A stretch of 64,000 nucleotides of DNA from Methyloversatilis universalis (GTDB lineage Bacteria > Pseudomonadota > Gammaproteobacteria > Methylococcales > Methylococcaceae), in the NCBI GenBank assembly GCA_020723665.1, contig DYIL01000015.1, positions 1 through 64,000 of the forward strand, read 5' to 3'. A program made the position numbers and the translations under genes. The first letter of the stretch is position 1. Every line of letters begins with the position of its first letter. Of the stretch, positions 34,897 to 42,944 are shown in pieces. The notes under the pieces were generated by a model. The model did not search any database. It was not told the DNA's origin and worked only from the letters and a program-made list of their open reading frames with translations.

Positions 34897-36369
34897 TTAC
34901 CCCCTGTTAGGCGCTAGGTTCGAAAGTTTACGCGACAGCGCTTTGGCGACGAATACGGCGAGATCGCGAAACAGGTCTTCGGCCAGGGCTTCCCGCTCGG
35001 CTTGCGGCCGCGCCAGCAGCGCTTCGACGCGAGCGAGCATCGCTTTCCGCTCCTTGGGCTCGGTTAGCGGCGAGAGCCGGTCGAAAAGCAGTCGATGAGC
35101 GGCTTTACGCTCCATCACCTCGATGCCGTCTAGAATCTGGCGGTGCGAGGTGCCTTCCCAGATCAGCAGAATCATCGCTTCCCGGAGCCAGCGTTCCACG
35201 CGCTGTTCGGCCAAGGTGCCGATTCCGCCGTGAACCTCCATCGCCCAGCGGGCGGTTTGGACCGCCAATTCGGCCGTCCAATATTTGGCGAGATGCGCCG
35301 TGAGGCGGAACAGATGGTAGCGCTCGGAATACGGCGGCATTTCTCGCCGGACCTCGTTCAAGCGTTCCACTGACTCCCAGGCCAGGGCGAAGGCCGCTTG
35401 CAGATCCGTCCAACGCCGTTCGAACTGGCAATGCAGCAGCGGGTGTTCGACGATGGGCTTGCCGAACGCGCGCCGGTTTTCCGCATAGCGCAGGGCATCG
35501 CACAGCGCACGCTGGACCAAGGCCGCGCCGGCGATGCCGTTCGCCACGCGGGAGATATTGAGCACTTCCAGGATCAGGTAAATGCCCCATTCGGCCTTGC
35601 CGAGCAGGAAGCCTTCGCTGTCCCTCAGCTCCACTTCGCCGGTCGGAACCGAGCGGGTGCCGATCTTGTCCTTGAGTCGCCGGATGAGGTAATTGAGGCT
35701 CCCATCCTCGCGGCGGCGGGGCAGCAGGAACAGCGCCAGCCCTCGAATGCCGGATGGCGCCCCGTCGGGCCGCGCCGCCACGACCGCAAGCTCGGCTCCG
35801 ACATTGCTCGCGAAATATTTGTCTCCGGTCAGCCGCCACCGGTCTCCGGCGGGTTTCGCGACGGTCGCGACCGCCGCGCCCAAATCCGAGCCGCCCCCAA
35901 TCTCCGTCATCCAGGTCGCCCCTTGCCAGACGGCATCGTCCTGACGCAGGAGCGACGGCAGGAACCGTTCCCTCAAGGCCGGATCACCGTATTTTTCGAG
36001 CACTACTGCCGTCGAGAGCGAAACCGTGTAAGGGCAATACAGGCCCGGATCGTGGAAAGCCGTGATATAGCCCAGTTCATAAGCCGGCAGCATCGACCGT
36101 TCTTCGAAAGCTCGCCAAACGGCGCCGGCCCGGTAGCCGTGTTCGAGCATTCGCCGATACTCGGGCGGATGGAGCATATCGTCGACGCGGTTGCCGAATT
36201 CATCGAACATACGTAGCCACGGGGTTCCCGCCCTGTCGACCGCATCCGAGATCGGCCGGCCTTCCGTTTCCCACCAGGACGCATAATCCGAGAGGAACAT
36301 CGCCTCCGAACGAGGACCGAGCATCAGATTCAGGAACGCTACTGGTGAACGGACGGGTTCAAGCGTCAT
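34897..36369 (-). CDS. Acyl-CoA dehydrogenase family protein (AidB-like length)
   Basis: This 490-residue flavoprotein carries the acyl-CoA dehydrogenase architecture: WQGATWMTEIGGGSDLGAAV, RWRLTGDKYFASNVG, then the C-terminal helical domain with AENRRAFGKPIVEHPLL and EVHGGIGTLAEQRVERWLRE. It is longer than short-chain acyl-CoA dehydrogenases and closer to the AidB/very-long-chain style, so the substrate is uncertain. Its ATG overlaps the stop of the cyclase-family lipoprotein gene by three to four bases, so the two are co-expressed. Confidence 0.85.
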   Translation of the reverse strand: MTLEPVRSPVAFLNLMLGPRSEAMFLSDYASWWETEGRPISDAVDRAGTPWLRMFDEFGNRVDDMLHPPEYRRMLEHGYRAGAVWRAFEERSMLPAYELGYITAFHDPGLYCPYTVSLSTAVVLEKYGDPALRERFLPSLLRQDDAVWQGATWMTEIGGGSDLGAAVATVAKPAGDRWRLTGDKYFASNVGAELAVVAARPDGAPSGIRGLALFLLPRRREDGSLNYLIRRLKDKIGTRSVPTGEVELRDSEGFLLGKAEWGIYLILEVLNISRVANGIAGAALVQRALCDALRYAENRRAFGKPIVEHPLLHCQFERRWTDLQAAFALAWESVERLNEVRREMPPYSERYHLFRLTAHLAKYWTAELAVQTARWAMEVHGGIGTLAEQRVERWLREAMILLIWEGTSHRQILDGIEVMERKAAHRLLFDRLSPLTEPKERKAMLARVEALLARPQAEREALAEDLFRDLAVFVAKALSRKLSNLAPNRG

Positions 36370-37214
36370 CGGTCGTCTCCTTGTTCAGGGATCCATGCGA
36401 TGATCCGGAGCGGCGCGCCGCTGCCGCCTTCGATCTTCATCGGCAAGGCCACTACCGCGGCCCCGGTCGGAGGCAATTCGCCCAGCCGGGCGAGATTTTC
36501 GAAGATCGGAATGCCTCTCTCCGCGAGTATCCGGTGGGTCTCGAAATCGGTCGACCGGCCGTAATCGATGCTCGCGGTATCCAATCCGACCGCCTTAACG
36601 TGGCGCTGTTCGGCCAGCCAACGCGCGGCGTCGGGAGCGAGACCCGGGAAGCGGAGTTTCGCCACCGCCGCCTCGCCCCGCTCGGCCGTGCCGAGATACC
36701 GGAGGGGGTCCGGCCAAAACCGATCGTATCCCGTGCGTAGCAGCACGATCGCCTGCTCCGGTATCGGTCCGTGGGCCTTTTCCCAGGCGGCGAAATCGTC
36801 GCGGTTCGCCCGGTAATCGGGATTTGCGGCGGCCTTGGGCGAGACGTCGACGAGCACGGCGGGACCGGTCAGCCGGTCGAGCGGAACCCGGTCAACCGGG
36901 ATGCCGCGCTCGGAGAAATGGCTTGGGGCGTCCAGATGCGTTCCGCCATGCTCCGCCGCCCGGAACTGATAGGCTTCGTAATGAAAGCCCTTCTCGGTCG
37001 TACCGACGAACACGGGTTCGAGATGGAAAGGCGTCGCCGTCGGCCAGTACACGGTATCGGCGGAGAACGAATGGGTGAGGTCCACCCAGCGGCCGGAAGA
37101 CCACAGTCCGGTCTGTGACGCGCAGCCCGCCGAGACCAGCAGAACCGCCGACACGGTCAGGCGCCTCGCGAGGTGGATAGTCCAAATGAATGGGGATCGA
37201 ACGGTATCGCGCAT
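36366..37214 (-). CDS. Cyclase family (kynurenine formamidase-like) lipoprotein
   Basis: This 282-residue protein has the metal-binding motif HGGTHLDAPSHF at residues 89-100, diagnostic of the cyclase/arylformamidase (KynB-like) family of Mn/Zn hydrolases. It starts with a lipoprotein signal ending LLVSAGC (C31), so it would sit on the periplasmic face of a membrane, unlike cytoplasmic KynB. The substrate is not known. I chose the ATG at 37214 because it gives the signal sequence; the longer open frame to 37565 is unsupported. The downstream acyl-CoA dehydrogenase gene overlaps its stop. Confidence 0.85.
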   Translation of the reverse strand: MRDTVRSPFIWTIHLARRLTVSAVLLVSAGCASQTGLWSSGRWVDLTHSFSADTVYWPTATPFHLEPVFVGTTEKGFHYEAYQFRAAEHGGTHLDAPSHFSERGIPVDRVPLDRLTGPAVLVDVSPKAAANPDYRANRDDFAAWEKAHGPIPEQAIVLLRTGYDRFWPDPLRYLGTAERGEAAVAKLRFPGLAPDAARWLAEQRHVKAVGLDTASIDYGRSTDFETHRILAERGIPIFENLARLGELPPTGAAVVALPMKIEGGSGAPLRIIAWIPEQGDDR

Positions 37215-37342
37215 GGCTTGGCACCTCGATGATCGTTTTGGATAGCCTCTTGACGGCAGTGCGCCTGGACACCATGATTTGGATACCAGGGGCAGCAAGG
37301 CTTTTAGACTGACGTTCTTCACGTTTTTTGGGAAGGGACTCC

Positions 37343-37417
37343 ATGAAACAACGGCGTAAGAACCGGTCCTGCGCGGGCAGCCATGCGCTGGGCGGAACAC
37401 CCGGAGGCCGACATTGA
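37343..37417 (+). CDS. Possible 24-residue leader peptide ahead of the GNAT gene
   Basis: ATG at 37343 is preceded by GGAAGGGACT, a good ribosome-binding site. The short arginine-rich frame (MKQRRKNRSCAGSHALGGTP ...) ends in TGA at 37415-37417, overlapping the TTG start of the next gene as TTGA. The arrangement suggests translational coupling. It could equally be a fortuitous frame; no homology is recognisable. Confidence 0.35.
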   Translation: MKQRRKNRSCAGSHALGGTPGGRH

Positions 37418-38673
37418 CGCAGCGATCGGCGGAAGAGAGGGCACGTCCGGACCGAGCCGCTCCCGGCGTTTCCCGCCTTGATCTATCGTCGCTCGGCGAC
37501 ATGTGCCGCGGTTCGCTCACCGTTCTCGACACCATCGAGGACATCGAACGCCATCGCGGAGCCATCGAGGAACTGGCGGAGCATACGGCTCATCCCAACC
37601 CGTTCTACGAACCCTGGTATTTGCTGACTTTGCTCGAGGTCCCTCGAAGGATGCGGCGATTGCGTTTTCTGCTGGTCCACGGGACCGACGACGATGGCTC
37701 GGGTGCGCCCGACACGCTGATCGGCTTTTTTCCGTTCGAGCAGAAACGTCTTCATCCCCTGTGTCCGGTGAGCTGCCTGTGCCCGTGGCTGGATACTTTT
37801 GGTTGGACGCTGCGCCGCACGCCGTTGCTCCGCGCCGGAGCGGTCGGCAACAGCCTCGCGGTACTGGGCAAATGGCTGGCGAGCCGGCTGCAGGCCCCGA
37901 AAATTCTTATTCTCGACGACCTTCCCGGCGGCAGCGAGATCGCCGACGCGGTCGAGCGTTGGTTCGCACGGGACCCGCGCTTGTGCCATGCGCTTGAAAT
38001 CCGCGAATCGCACCTCTACCGCCGGCAGTCGGATGCCGAAACTTATTTGGCGCGCGTGCTCTCGGGCAAGCGCCGCCGGCATCTGAGGCGCCTGCGCCGC
38101 CTGCTCGAGGAACTCGGACCGGTGCGGGTCGCCGATGTCGAGGGGGCCGACGATATCGACCGACTGATCGACGAATTCATCGCCCTGGAATCCAGCCAAT
38201 GGAAAGGCAGGCTCGGCACCTCCATGGCCTCCATGCCGGAGGGCGCGGCGATCGCCAAAACCATTCTCAAAAAGGCGCATCGACGCAAGCGGCTTTCGCT
38301 GCTCACCCTCAGGGTTGGCGACAGGCTGGTCGCGGCGCGCAGCGCCTTCGTCTCGCCGCCCGGCTGCTTCGGGTTCAAGATGGCGTACGACGAGAGTCCG
38401 CCCTATGCCCGCTGCGGTCCGGGTTTTCTGCTGGACATCGAGGGGATACATCGCCTGCACGACAATGCCAACCCACTGGGTGCCGGAATCGAGTGGCTGG
38501 ACAGCTGCGCCGTCGAAACGGCGACTCTGCCGCTCAGCATGAGGACGGAAGCCTTGAGGCTGCATCGATATCTGGTGGCCGTGCGCGGCGGGGTCGGCGA
38601 AATCGTGACGCGCCGGTTTTCCAAGGTCATCAAGGCGTTGCCCTGGAGAATGCGCCGGCTGTCGGCGTTTTAG
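37414..38673 (+). CDS. GNAT acetyltransferase, BcsL/CelD family
   Basis: This protein of up to 419 residues has the duplicated GNAT-like fold of the CelD/BcsL family (Acetyltransf_6), found in cellulose, exopolysaccharide and lipid-modification gene sets. Visible family sequence includes PFYEPWYLLTLLEV near residue 68, LDDLPGGSEIADAV, and LDIEGIHRLHDNANPLGAGI near residue 338. The substrate is unknown. The TTG start at 37414 is not certain; ATG at 37500 is another option. The stop codon TAG at 38671 lies in the first bases of a family B repeat, so the 3' end may have been set by that element. Confidence 0.75.
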   Translation: MTQRSAEERARPDRAAPGVSRLDLSSLGDMCRGSLTVLDTIEDIERHRGAIEELAEHTAHPNPFYEPWYLLTLLEVPRRMRRLRFLLVHGTDDDGSGAPDTLIGFFPFEQKRLHPLCPVSCLCPWLDTFGWTLRRTPLLRAGAVGNSLAVLGKWLASRLQAPKILILDDLPGGSEIADAVERWFARDPRLCHALEIRESHLYRRQSDAETYLARVLSGKRRRHLRRLRRLLEELGPVRVADVEGADDIDRLIDEFIALESSQWKGRLGTSMASMPEGAAIAKTILKKAHRRKRLSLLTLRVGDRLVAARSAFVSPPGCFGFKMAYDESPPYARCGPGFLLDIEGIHRLHDNANPLGAGIEWLDSCAVETATLPLSMRTEALRLHRYLVAVRGGVGEIVTRRFSKVIKALPWRMRRLSAF

Positions 38674-38870
38674 AGCCTATCCCAGTAGGCTCAAGAAACC
38701 CTTCGACAAGCTTGTCCTGAGTTCAGTCGAAGGGCTCAGGACGAACGGTAACCTATTGATTCCGTTCGTGGTGAGCTTGTCGAACGCTCTCCTGAGCTCG
38801 TCGAAGGGCATAAACGGAATCCACTTGTTCAGAGCTTCCTTAAGGGTCTTCCGGGATGGGCTCCAAGGCA
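38670..38870. repeat. Family B dispersed element, copy 2 (inverted relative to copy 1)
   Basis: It begins TTAGAGCCTATCCCAGTAGG and ends near CCGGGATGGGCTCC. The interior is the reverse complement of the element at 25749-25931 (for example GGTAACCTATTGATTCCGTT and GAACGCTCTCCTGAGCTCGT). The first TAG is the stop codon of the GNAT gene. Confidence 0.8.
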
Positions 38871-38924
38871 GGGCGAACGAGATGCTTTATGATTCGCGAT
38901 CTTCGTCCCCGGCACAACCCGTCT

Positions 38925-39836
38925 TCAGGTCGTCGTGCGGTCACGGCTTTCGCGGCCCGGTTCCCGATCGCCCGGCTCAGGCGATAAGTCCTTCTCGATC
39001 AAATACAAGAAGCTGTCAAACACCTGTAACAGAACGCCGCAGATCGATAGCGCGAACCAGGCGAAGATGACGAAGCCGTAATGCAGGGGCGCAACGAAAA
39101 CCTCCTCCATGAACCAGAAAGTGTGGCCCCATTCGTTGTAACCGACGTTCGGCAGCAGCGTGAACGGGCCGACCACGGAAAAGAGGTAGGGCACGGACAA
39201 CCCCTTGGCGAAATAAGGCAGGCGCGTCTTGGCGTATAAAAAAGCCCCCCAGCCCGTGATGATGTACACGGGATAGCTCAGATAGAATACGACGATGTGA
39301 TTCGGCGTGAAGTCGGTGTCGCGCACCACCGTCTGGTGCCAGGTCGCATCCTGTTCGGTGAAGAAGCTCGTTCCCCAATAGAAGGCCCATCCGTAGGCGG
39401 CCAGCCAGATGAGGTGCGTCATGTTGCGGCGCAGTTCTTCGCGCGGGGACAAGGACACCAGGCCGCGATCGCGGGTCTTCCAGGGTATTTTCGGCAGGGT
39501 GTTCCCTTTCGCCCTGGACAAAGCCGTTTCGGTCTTGATGAAATAGGCCCAATATCGCTCCAGATTGCGATCGCGACTACGCCACAGCCATCCCCACAGA
39601 GTTGCGGCCACGAGCGTTTCCACCACGATTTCCACGTAGAAGAGATTCATCCAGTAGGTCTCGAACTCGGGAGAGAAAGCGTCCAGCCCGGTCGACCACG
39701 CGTAAGCGCCTTCATACCATCGAACTGCCAGGTATAAGCTCATATAGCCTGCCAACACGATGGTCAGTCGACTCCGGCTGAACAAGGGGGGGTCGTTCGG
39801 GGCGGCCGAGGTTTCGGTTTGTTTCGATGTTGTCAC
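38925..39836 (-). CDS. Orphan PmoC/AmoC family protein (particulate methane/ammonia monooxygenase subunit C)
   Basis: PmoC is the membrane subunit of the copper methane monooxygenase. This 303-residue homologue has the family landmarks AVRWYEGAYAWSTGLDAFSP, ETYWMNLFYVEIVVE, NVGYNEWGHTFWFMEE and FVAPLHYGFVIF. The metal-site residues D163, H167 and H180 (EQDATWHQTVVRDTDFTPNH) are conserved and correspond to D156, H160 and H173 of the Methylococcus protein. It has about 28 extra residues (93-122) in the loop after WRSRDR, plus a hydrophilic C-terminal tail. No pmoA or pmoB lies nearby. The start is GTG at 39836; the frame is open to 40019 only through a repeat. Confidence 0.92.
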   Translation of the reverse strand: MTTSKQTETSAAPNDPPLFSRSRLTIVLAGYMSLYLAVRWYEGAYAWSTGLDAFSPEFETYWMNLFYVEIVVETLVAATLWGWLWRSRDRNLERYWAYFIKTETALSRAKGNTLPKIPWKTRDRGLVSLSPREELRRNMTHLIWLAAYGWAFYWGTSFFTEQDATWHQTVVRDTDFTPNHIVVFYLSYPVYIITGWGAFLYAKTRLPYFAKGLSVPYLFSVVGPFTLLPNVGYNEWGHTFWFMEEVFVAPLHYGFVIFAWFALSICGVLLQVFDSFLYLIEKDLSPEPGDREPGRESRDRTTT

Positions 39837-39900
39837 GAGACCACCGATCGGCGGTTCGAAAGTTCTTAATTTGGACCGCGGCGTTTGAAAAACACTCCCG

Positions 39901-40075
39901 AACTTTTTAAGGAAGTTCTGAACACGTTGATTCCGTTCACGCCCTTCGACAGGCTCAAGAGAGCGTCCGACAAGCTCCCGCCTGCTGCCGCGCGGGTAGG
40001 CACCGCGGACGGAATCCACGCGTTACCGTTCGTCCTGAGCCCTTCGACTTCGCTCACTCTTTTGGGAGAAGGGCT
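39901..40075. repeat. Family B dispersed element, copy 3 (diverged)
   Basis: Contains TTTTTAAGGAAGTTCTGAAC, GCCCTTCGACAGGCTCAAGA, ACGGAATCCACGCGTTACCG and TTCGTCCTGAGCCCTTCGAC in the same order as copy 1, with a different middle. It lies just upstream of the orphan pmoC gene, so it may sit in that gene's promoter region. Confidence 0.7.
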
Positions 40076-40096
40076 GGGGATGAGGGCCTGGCGCGT

Positions 40097-40203
40097 TTAA
40101 CAGGCTGTTGAAAAATTCGATGCTCCTACCATAGGTAGTGGGCAACGACGAAACTGTTAACCTACATATCGTATGCAGAATGCGTTTTTCAACACCCTGT
40201 TAA
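40097..40203. mobile_element. MITE-like element (family D)
   Basis: The 107-base sequence has 19-base terminal inverted repeats with a single mismatch: TTAACAGGCTGTTGAAAAA on the left, and on the right the complement of TTAACAGGGTGTTGAAAAA. The interior has no coding capacity. Ends containing TGTTGAAAAA are common in IS-derived miniature elements. I could not define a target duplication. Confidence 0.75.
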
Positions 40204-40240
40204 GGGTGTATCCAACTGCCGGATTTAGGCTTAATCAGGT

Positions 40241-40265
40241 CCGTAAATACCCTCCGTATTTACGG
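40241..40265. repeat. Hairpin with a CCGTAAATAC stem, shared with 28885-28920
   Basis: CCGTAAATAC (40241-40250) and GTATTTACGG (40256-40265) form a perfect ten-base stem over a five-base loop, preceded by TTAATCAGG and followed by GCTGCCGC. A variant with the same flank (TTAATCAGGCCGGTAAATAC ... CTTTACGGGCCGCCGC) directly follows the stop of the YdiJ-like gene at 28882. The function is unknown. Confidence 0.55.
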
Positions 40266-40372
40266 GCTGCCGCTCAGGCCGGTACACGCTTAGGCCTTGG
40301 CTCACGCGGCTTGTTAGCGCGTCGGGGTCTCTCTCTATTCCGGATTAACCCGGCCGATATTTAGAGGCCGGG

Positions 40373-42787
40373 TCAATGAAGCACTTTCAGCACCACAAGG
40401 GAAACGTCGTCATCGAAGGATCGGCTCCGGCAAAAGTTTCCGAGTTCGTCGACGACAATCCGAATGAGCTCTTGAGGGGATGCTCTAGCATGTTCGACCA
40501 CCAGATCGCAGAGACGGGCTTCGCCGAAAAATTCTCCTTGTTCGTTTCTGGCTTCGGTAACCCCATCGGTATAGAGAAGCACCGTATCGCCCTCCCTCAG
40601 GGCGAGCGTTTTCTCTTCGAAGTCCACGCCCTTTTGAACGCCCAGGATCAGCCCGTCGGCATCCAATTCTATGCAATTCCGGGCGCCTTTACGCACCAGC
40701 AGCGGCCGATTGTGCCCAGCGTTTGCGTATCGGATACGGCGGGTACCGGTATCGTAGCTCAGATAAAACATGGAGATGAAAAAGTTGGCGCGGTTCAAAT
40801 CCTCGAACAGAAGATTGTTCAAAGCCGACAGCGTTTTTCTAGCGCCGTAGCGTAATCTCGCTTGGCCTTTGCTCATCCAATGGGTTCCCAGCTTCAGGAT
40901 GCTTCGGGTCTCGGCCATGATCAAAGCGGCGCCCACCGAGTGTCCCGATACATCGGCAATCACCACGTCGACACCTCCCTCGGTGCTGAAATAGTCGAAA
41001 TAATCACCGCCGACATGGACGGCCGGCAAACAATATCCGGCGACCAACGCGCCGGCTACCTGCAGCGGAACATCCGGCAAGAGGGACAACTGGAGTTGCA
41101 TCGCGATCTCCATTTCGTGGCGTTCCTCCTCGATCCGCCGCAATGCGGTGACGTCGGTCTGGGTGCCGATGAAATGCGTCAGCCGGCCATGGTCGTCTCT
41201 CACCGGAGAGATAAACAGCTCGTTCCAAAACGGCGTGCCGTCCTTGCGGTAATTCTTCAGCGTCAAGTGGCAATCACGCTCTTCCCGAATCGCCTTCCGA
41301 ATTTCCTCCACCGCTTTCGGATCGGTTTCCGGCCCTTGCAGAAAGCGGGGATTCCAGCCGATCACTTCGTCGCGGCTGCGGCCTGCCATTTGGATGAAGG
41401 CTGGATTGGCGTAGATGATGGGATTTCCCGGCTGATGGGGATCGGTGATGATGATGCCTACGCTGGATGCCGCGATGGCCCGATCCCGAAGCCTTAGGGC
41501 ATCCTCGAAGCGTTTGCGTTCGGTGATGTCGTGATCCACCCCGCGCCACTTCAGCAAGCTGCCCCGGCGATCGGAGAGCGGGATGCCAGTGGATTCGGTG
41601 AACACTTCGCGGCCGTCCTTGCTCCGATAGCGGTTGACCAGGCGAAAAAAAGGCTCTTCGCGAGCGATCAGTTCCGGCGCCTGAGCCGCGCAACGTTCCC
41701 TGTCTTCCGGAAAAAAGAGATCGTAATAGGGCTTTCCGATGATTTCCTCGACTTCGTAGCCGAGAATATCTTTCACCGCTTCGCTCGAGTAGGTATAGCG
41801 GCCGTTGGCGTCCTGTTCCCAGATCCATTCGCGGGTCATATCGGCGATCTGGCGGAACCTGGCTTCGCTTTCCCGTAAAGACTCTTCCGCGACTTTGCTT
41901 TCGGTGATGTCCTCGATCATGTCGACGGCGAACTGGAGTTCGCCCCTGAAACCGTAGATCCCGGAAACGATCTTACGAACCCAGAGCGTTGTCCCGTTTT
42001 TCCGGATGAAGCGCTTGTCCAAGCTATAATGCTTGTAGTGCCCTTCGATCAGCCCCTTGAACCGCTCGACGCTGATCTGATAATCGTCCGGGAAGCTCAT
42101 GTCGAAGATCACCTTGCCGTGCAGTTCGTTGGCGCTGAAGCCCAGCATTTCCTGGAGGGTGAAATTGCACTCCCGGATTCGCCCCTCTTTGTCTAGGAGC
42201 GCGATGCCGATACCGGCCCGTTCGAAGATCGTCCGGAAGCGGGCTTCGCTTTCCCGCAACGCGATTTCGGTGAGCTTGCGTTCGGCGATTTCGGCGCGCA
42301 GGGTCGCTCCGGTCGCTTCCAGCTGGGAGGTTTGTGTTTGCAACCGCTGTTCGAGGTCCAAACGGCTTCCGCGCAGCGTTTCCTCGCTTTGTTTCAACGC
42401 GGCAATGGCCTGATCTTTTTCGCGGCAGATTTCGATCAGGTGCCGATTGGTCCGTACCAAACTCTCGTTGAGCAATCTGAGTCGCGCGATGGTCTCGTCA
42501 TTGCCGAGTGGCGCCCTCTCGAAAGGTGCCAGCGCCTCCCGAAAAAACTCCTCCGCCTGCAACTCGAGACCCAAGCCTTCGCCCAGAGCGATGCCTTCGG
42601 CCTTAAGACCCGTCAGCACTCGCTGGTGAATTCGGGCCAGAGCCGAAAGGCTGAGATTTTCCGCGATGGCTTGACGTCCCAGCCGGTAGGCCCGCAGCAA
42701 AGGATTCCCCTCAACGCCGGTCAAATAATCCCGCAATGCCGCAGCGTATTGCGCTGCGAGATCGCTGTACACCGTTTTGTCATTCAT
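40373..42787 (-). CDS. RsbU-like PP2C phosphatase with two PAS domains and a LOV-like PAS lacking the cysteine
   Basis: This 804-residue regulator has an RsbU_N-like region (residues 1-85), a coiled coil (about 105-185), PAS domains at about 180-295 and 305-425, a LOV-like PAS at about 430-550, and a SpoIIE/PP2C phosphatase domain at 560-804 (HVGGDYFDYFSTEGGVDVVI, ADVSGHSVGAALIMA, SFDDDVSLVVLKV). PP2C proteins of this type dephosphorylate an anti-sigma antagonist. The LOV-like domain reads GWNPRFLQGPETD at 477-489, where photoactive LOV domains have GxNCRFLQ; proline 480 replaces the cysteine that bonds flavin. An RsbT-like ATPase gene follows upstream on the same strand. Start ATG at 42787. 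Confidence 0.9.
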   Translation of the reverse strand: MNDKTVYSDLAAQYAAALRDYLTGVEGNPLLRAYRLGRQAIAENLSLSALARIHQRVLTGLKAEGIALGEGLGLELQAEEFFREALAPFERAPLGNDETIARLRLLNESLVRTNRHLIEICREKDQAIAALKQSEETLRGSRLDLEQRLQTQTSQLEATGATLRAEIAERKLTEIALRESEARFRTIFERAGIGIALLDKEGRIRECNFTLQEMLGFSANELHGKVIFDMSFPDDYQISVERFKGLIEGHYKHYSLDKRFIRKNGTTLWVRKIVSGIYGFRGELQFAVDMIEDITESKVAEESLRESEARFRQIADMTREWIWEQDANGRYTYSSEAVKDILGYEVEEIIGKPYYDLFFPEDRERCAAQAPELIAREEPFFRLVNRYRSKDGREVFTESTGIPLSDRRGSLLKWRGVDHDITERKRFEDALRLRDRAIAASSVGIIITDPHQPGNPIIYANPAFIQMAGRSRDEVIGWNPRFLQGPETDPKAVEEIRKAIREERDCHLTLKNYRKDGTPFWNELFISPVRDDHGRLTHFIGTQTDVTALRRIEEERHEMEIAMQLQLSLLPDVPLQVAGALVAGYCLPAVHVGGDYFDYFSTEGGVDVVIADVSGHSVGAALIMAETRSILKLGTHWMSKGQARLRYGARKTLSALNNLLFEDLNRANFFISMFYLSYDTGTRRIRYANAGHNRPLLVRKGARNCIELDADGLILGVQKGVDFEEKTLALREGDTVLLYTDGVTEARNEQGEFFGEARLCDLVVEHARASPQELIRIVVDELGNFCRSRSFDDDVSLVVLKVLH

Positions 42788-42944
42788 GGTTTGACTCCGA
42801 GACGCTGCCGGGCGGCGTTCGGTCAGCCACACGCCGCGTCGTGACGGGACGAAACAATCGTCTGGCTTATTGGACTGTGGAACCGACGCCCAATTCAATC
42901 GGTCCCGCGGATGGTCGAGCAACGGGGGCGGGGCCGGCCGGGAC

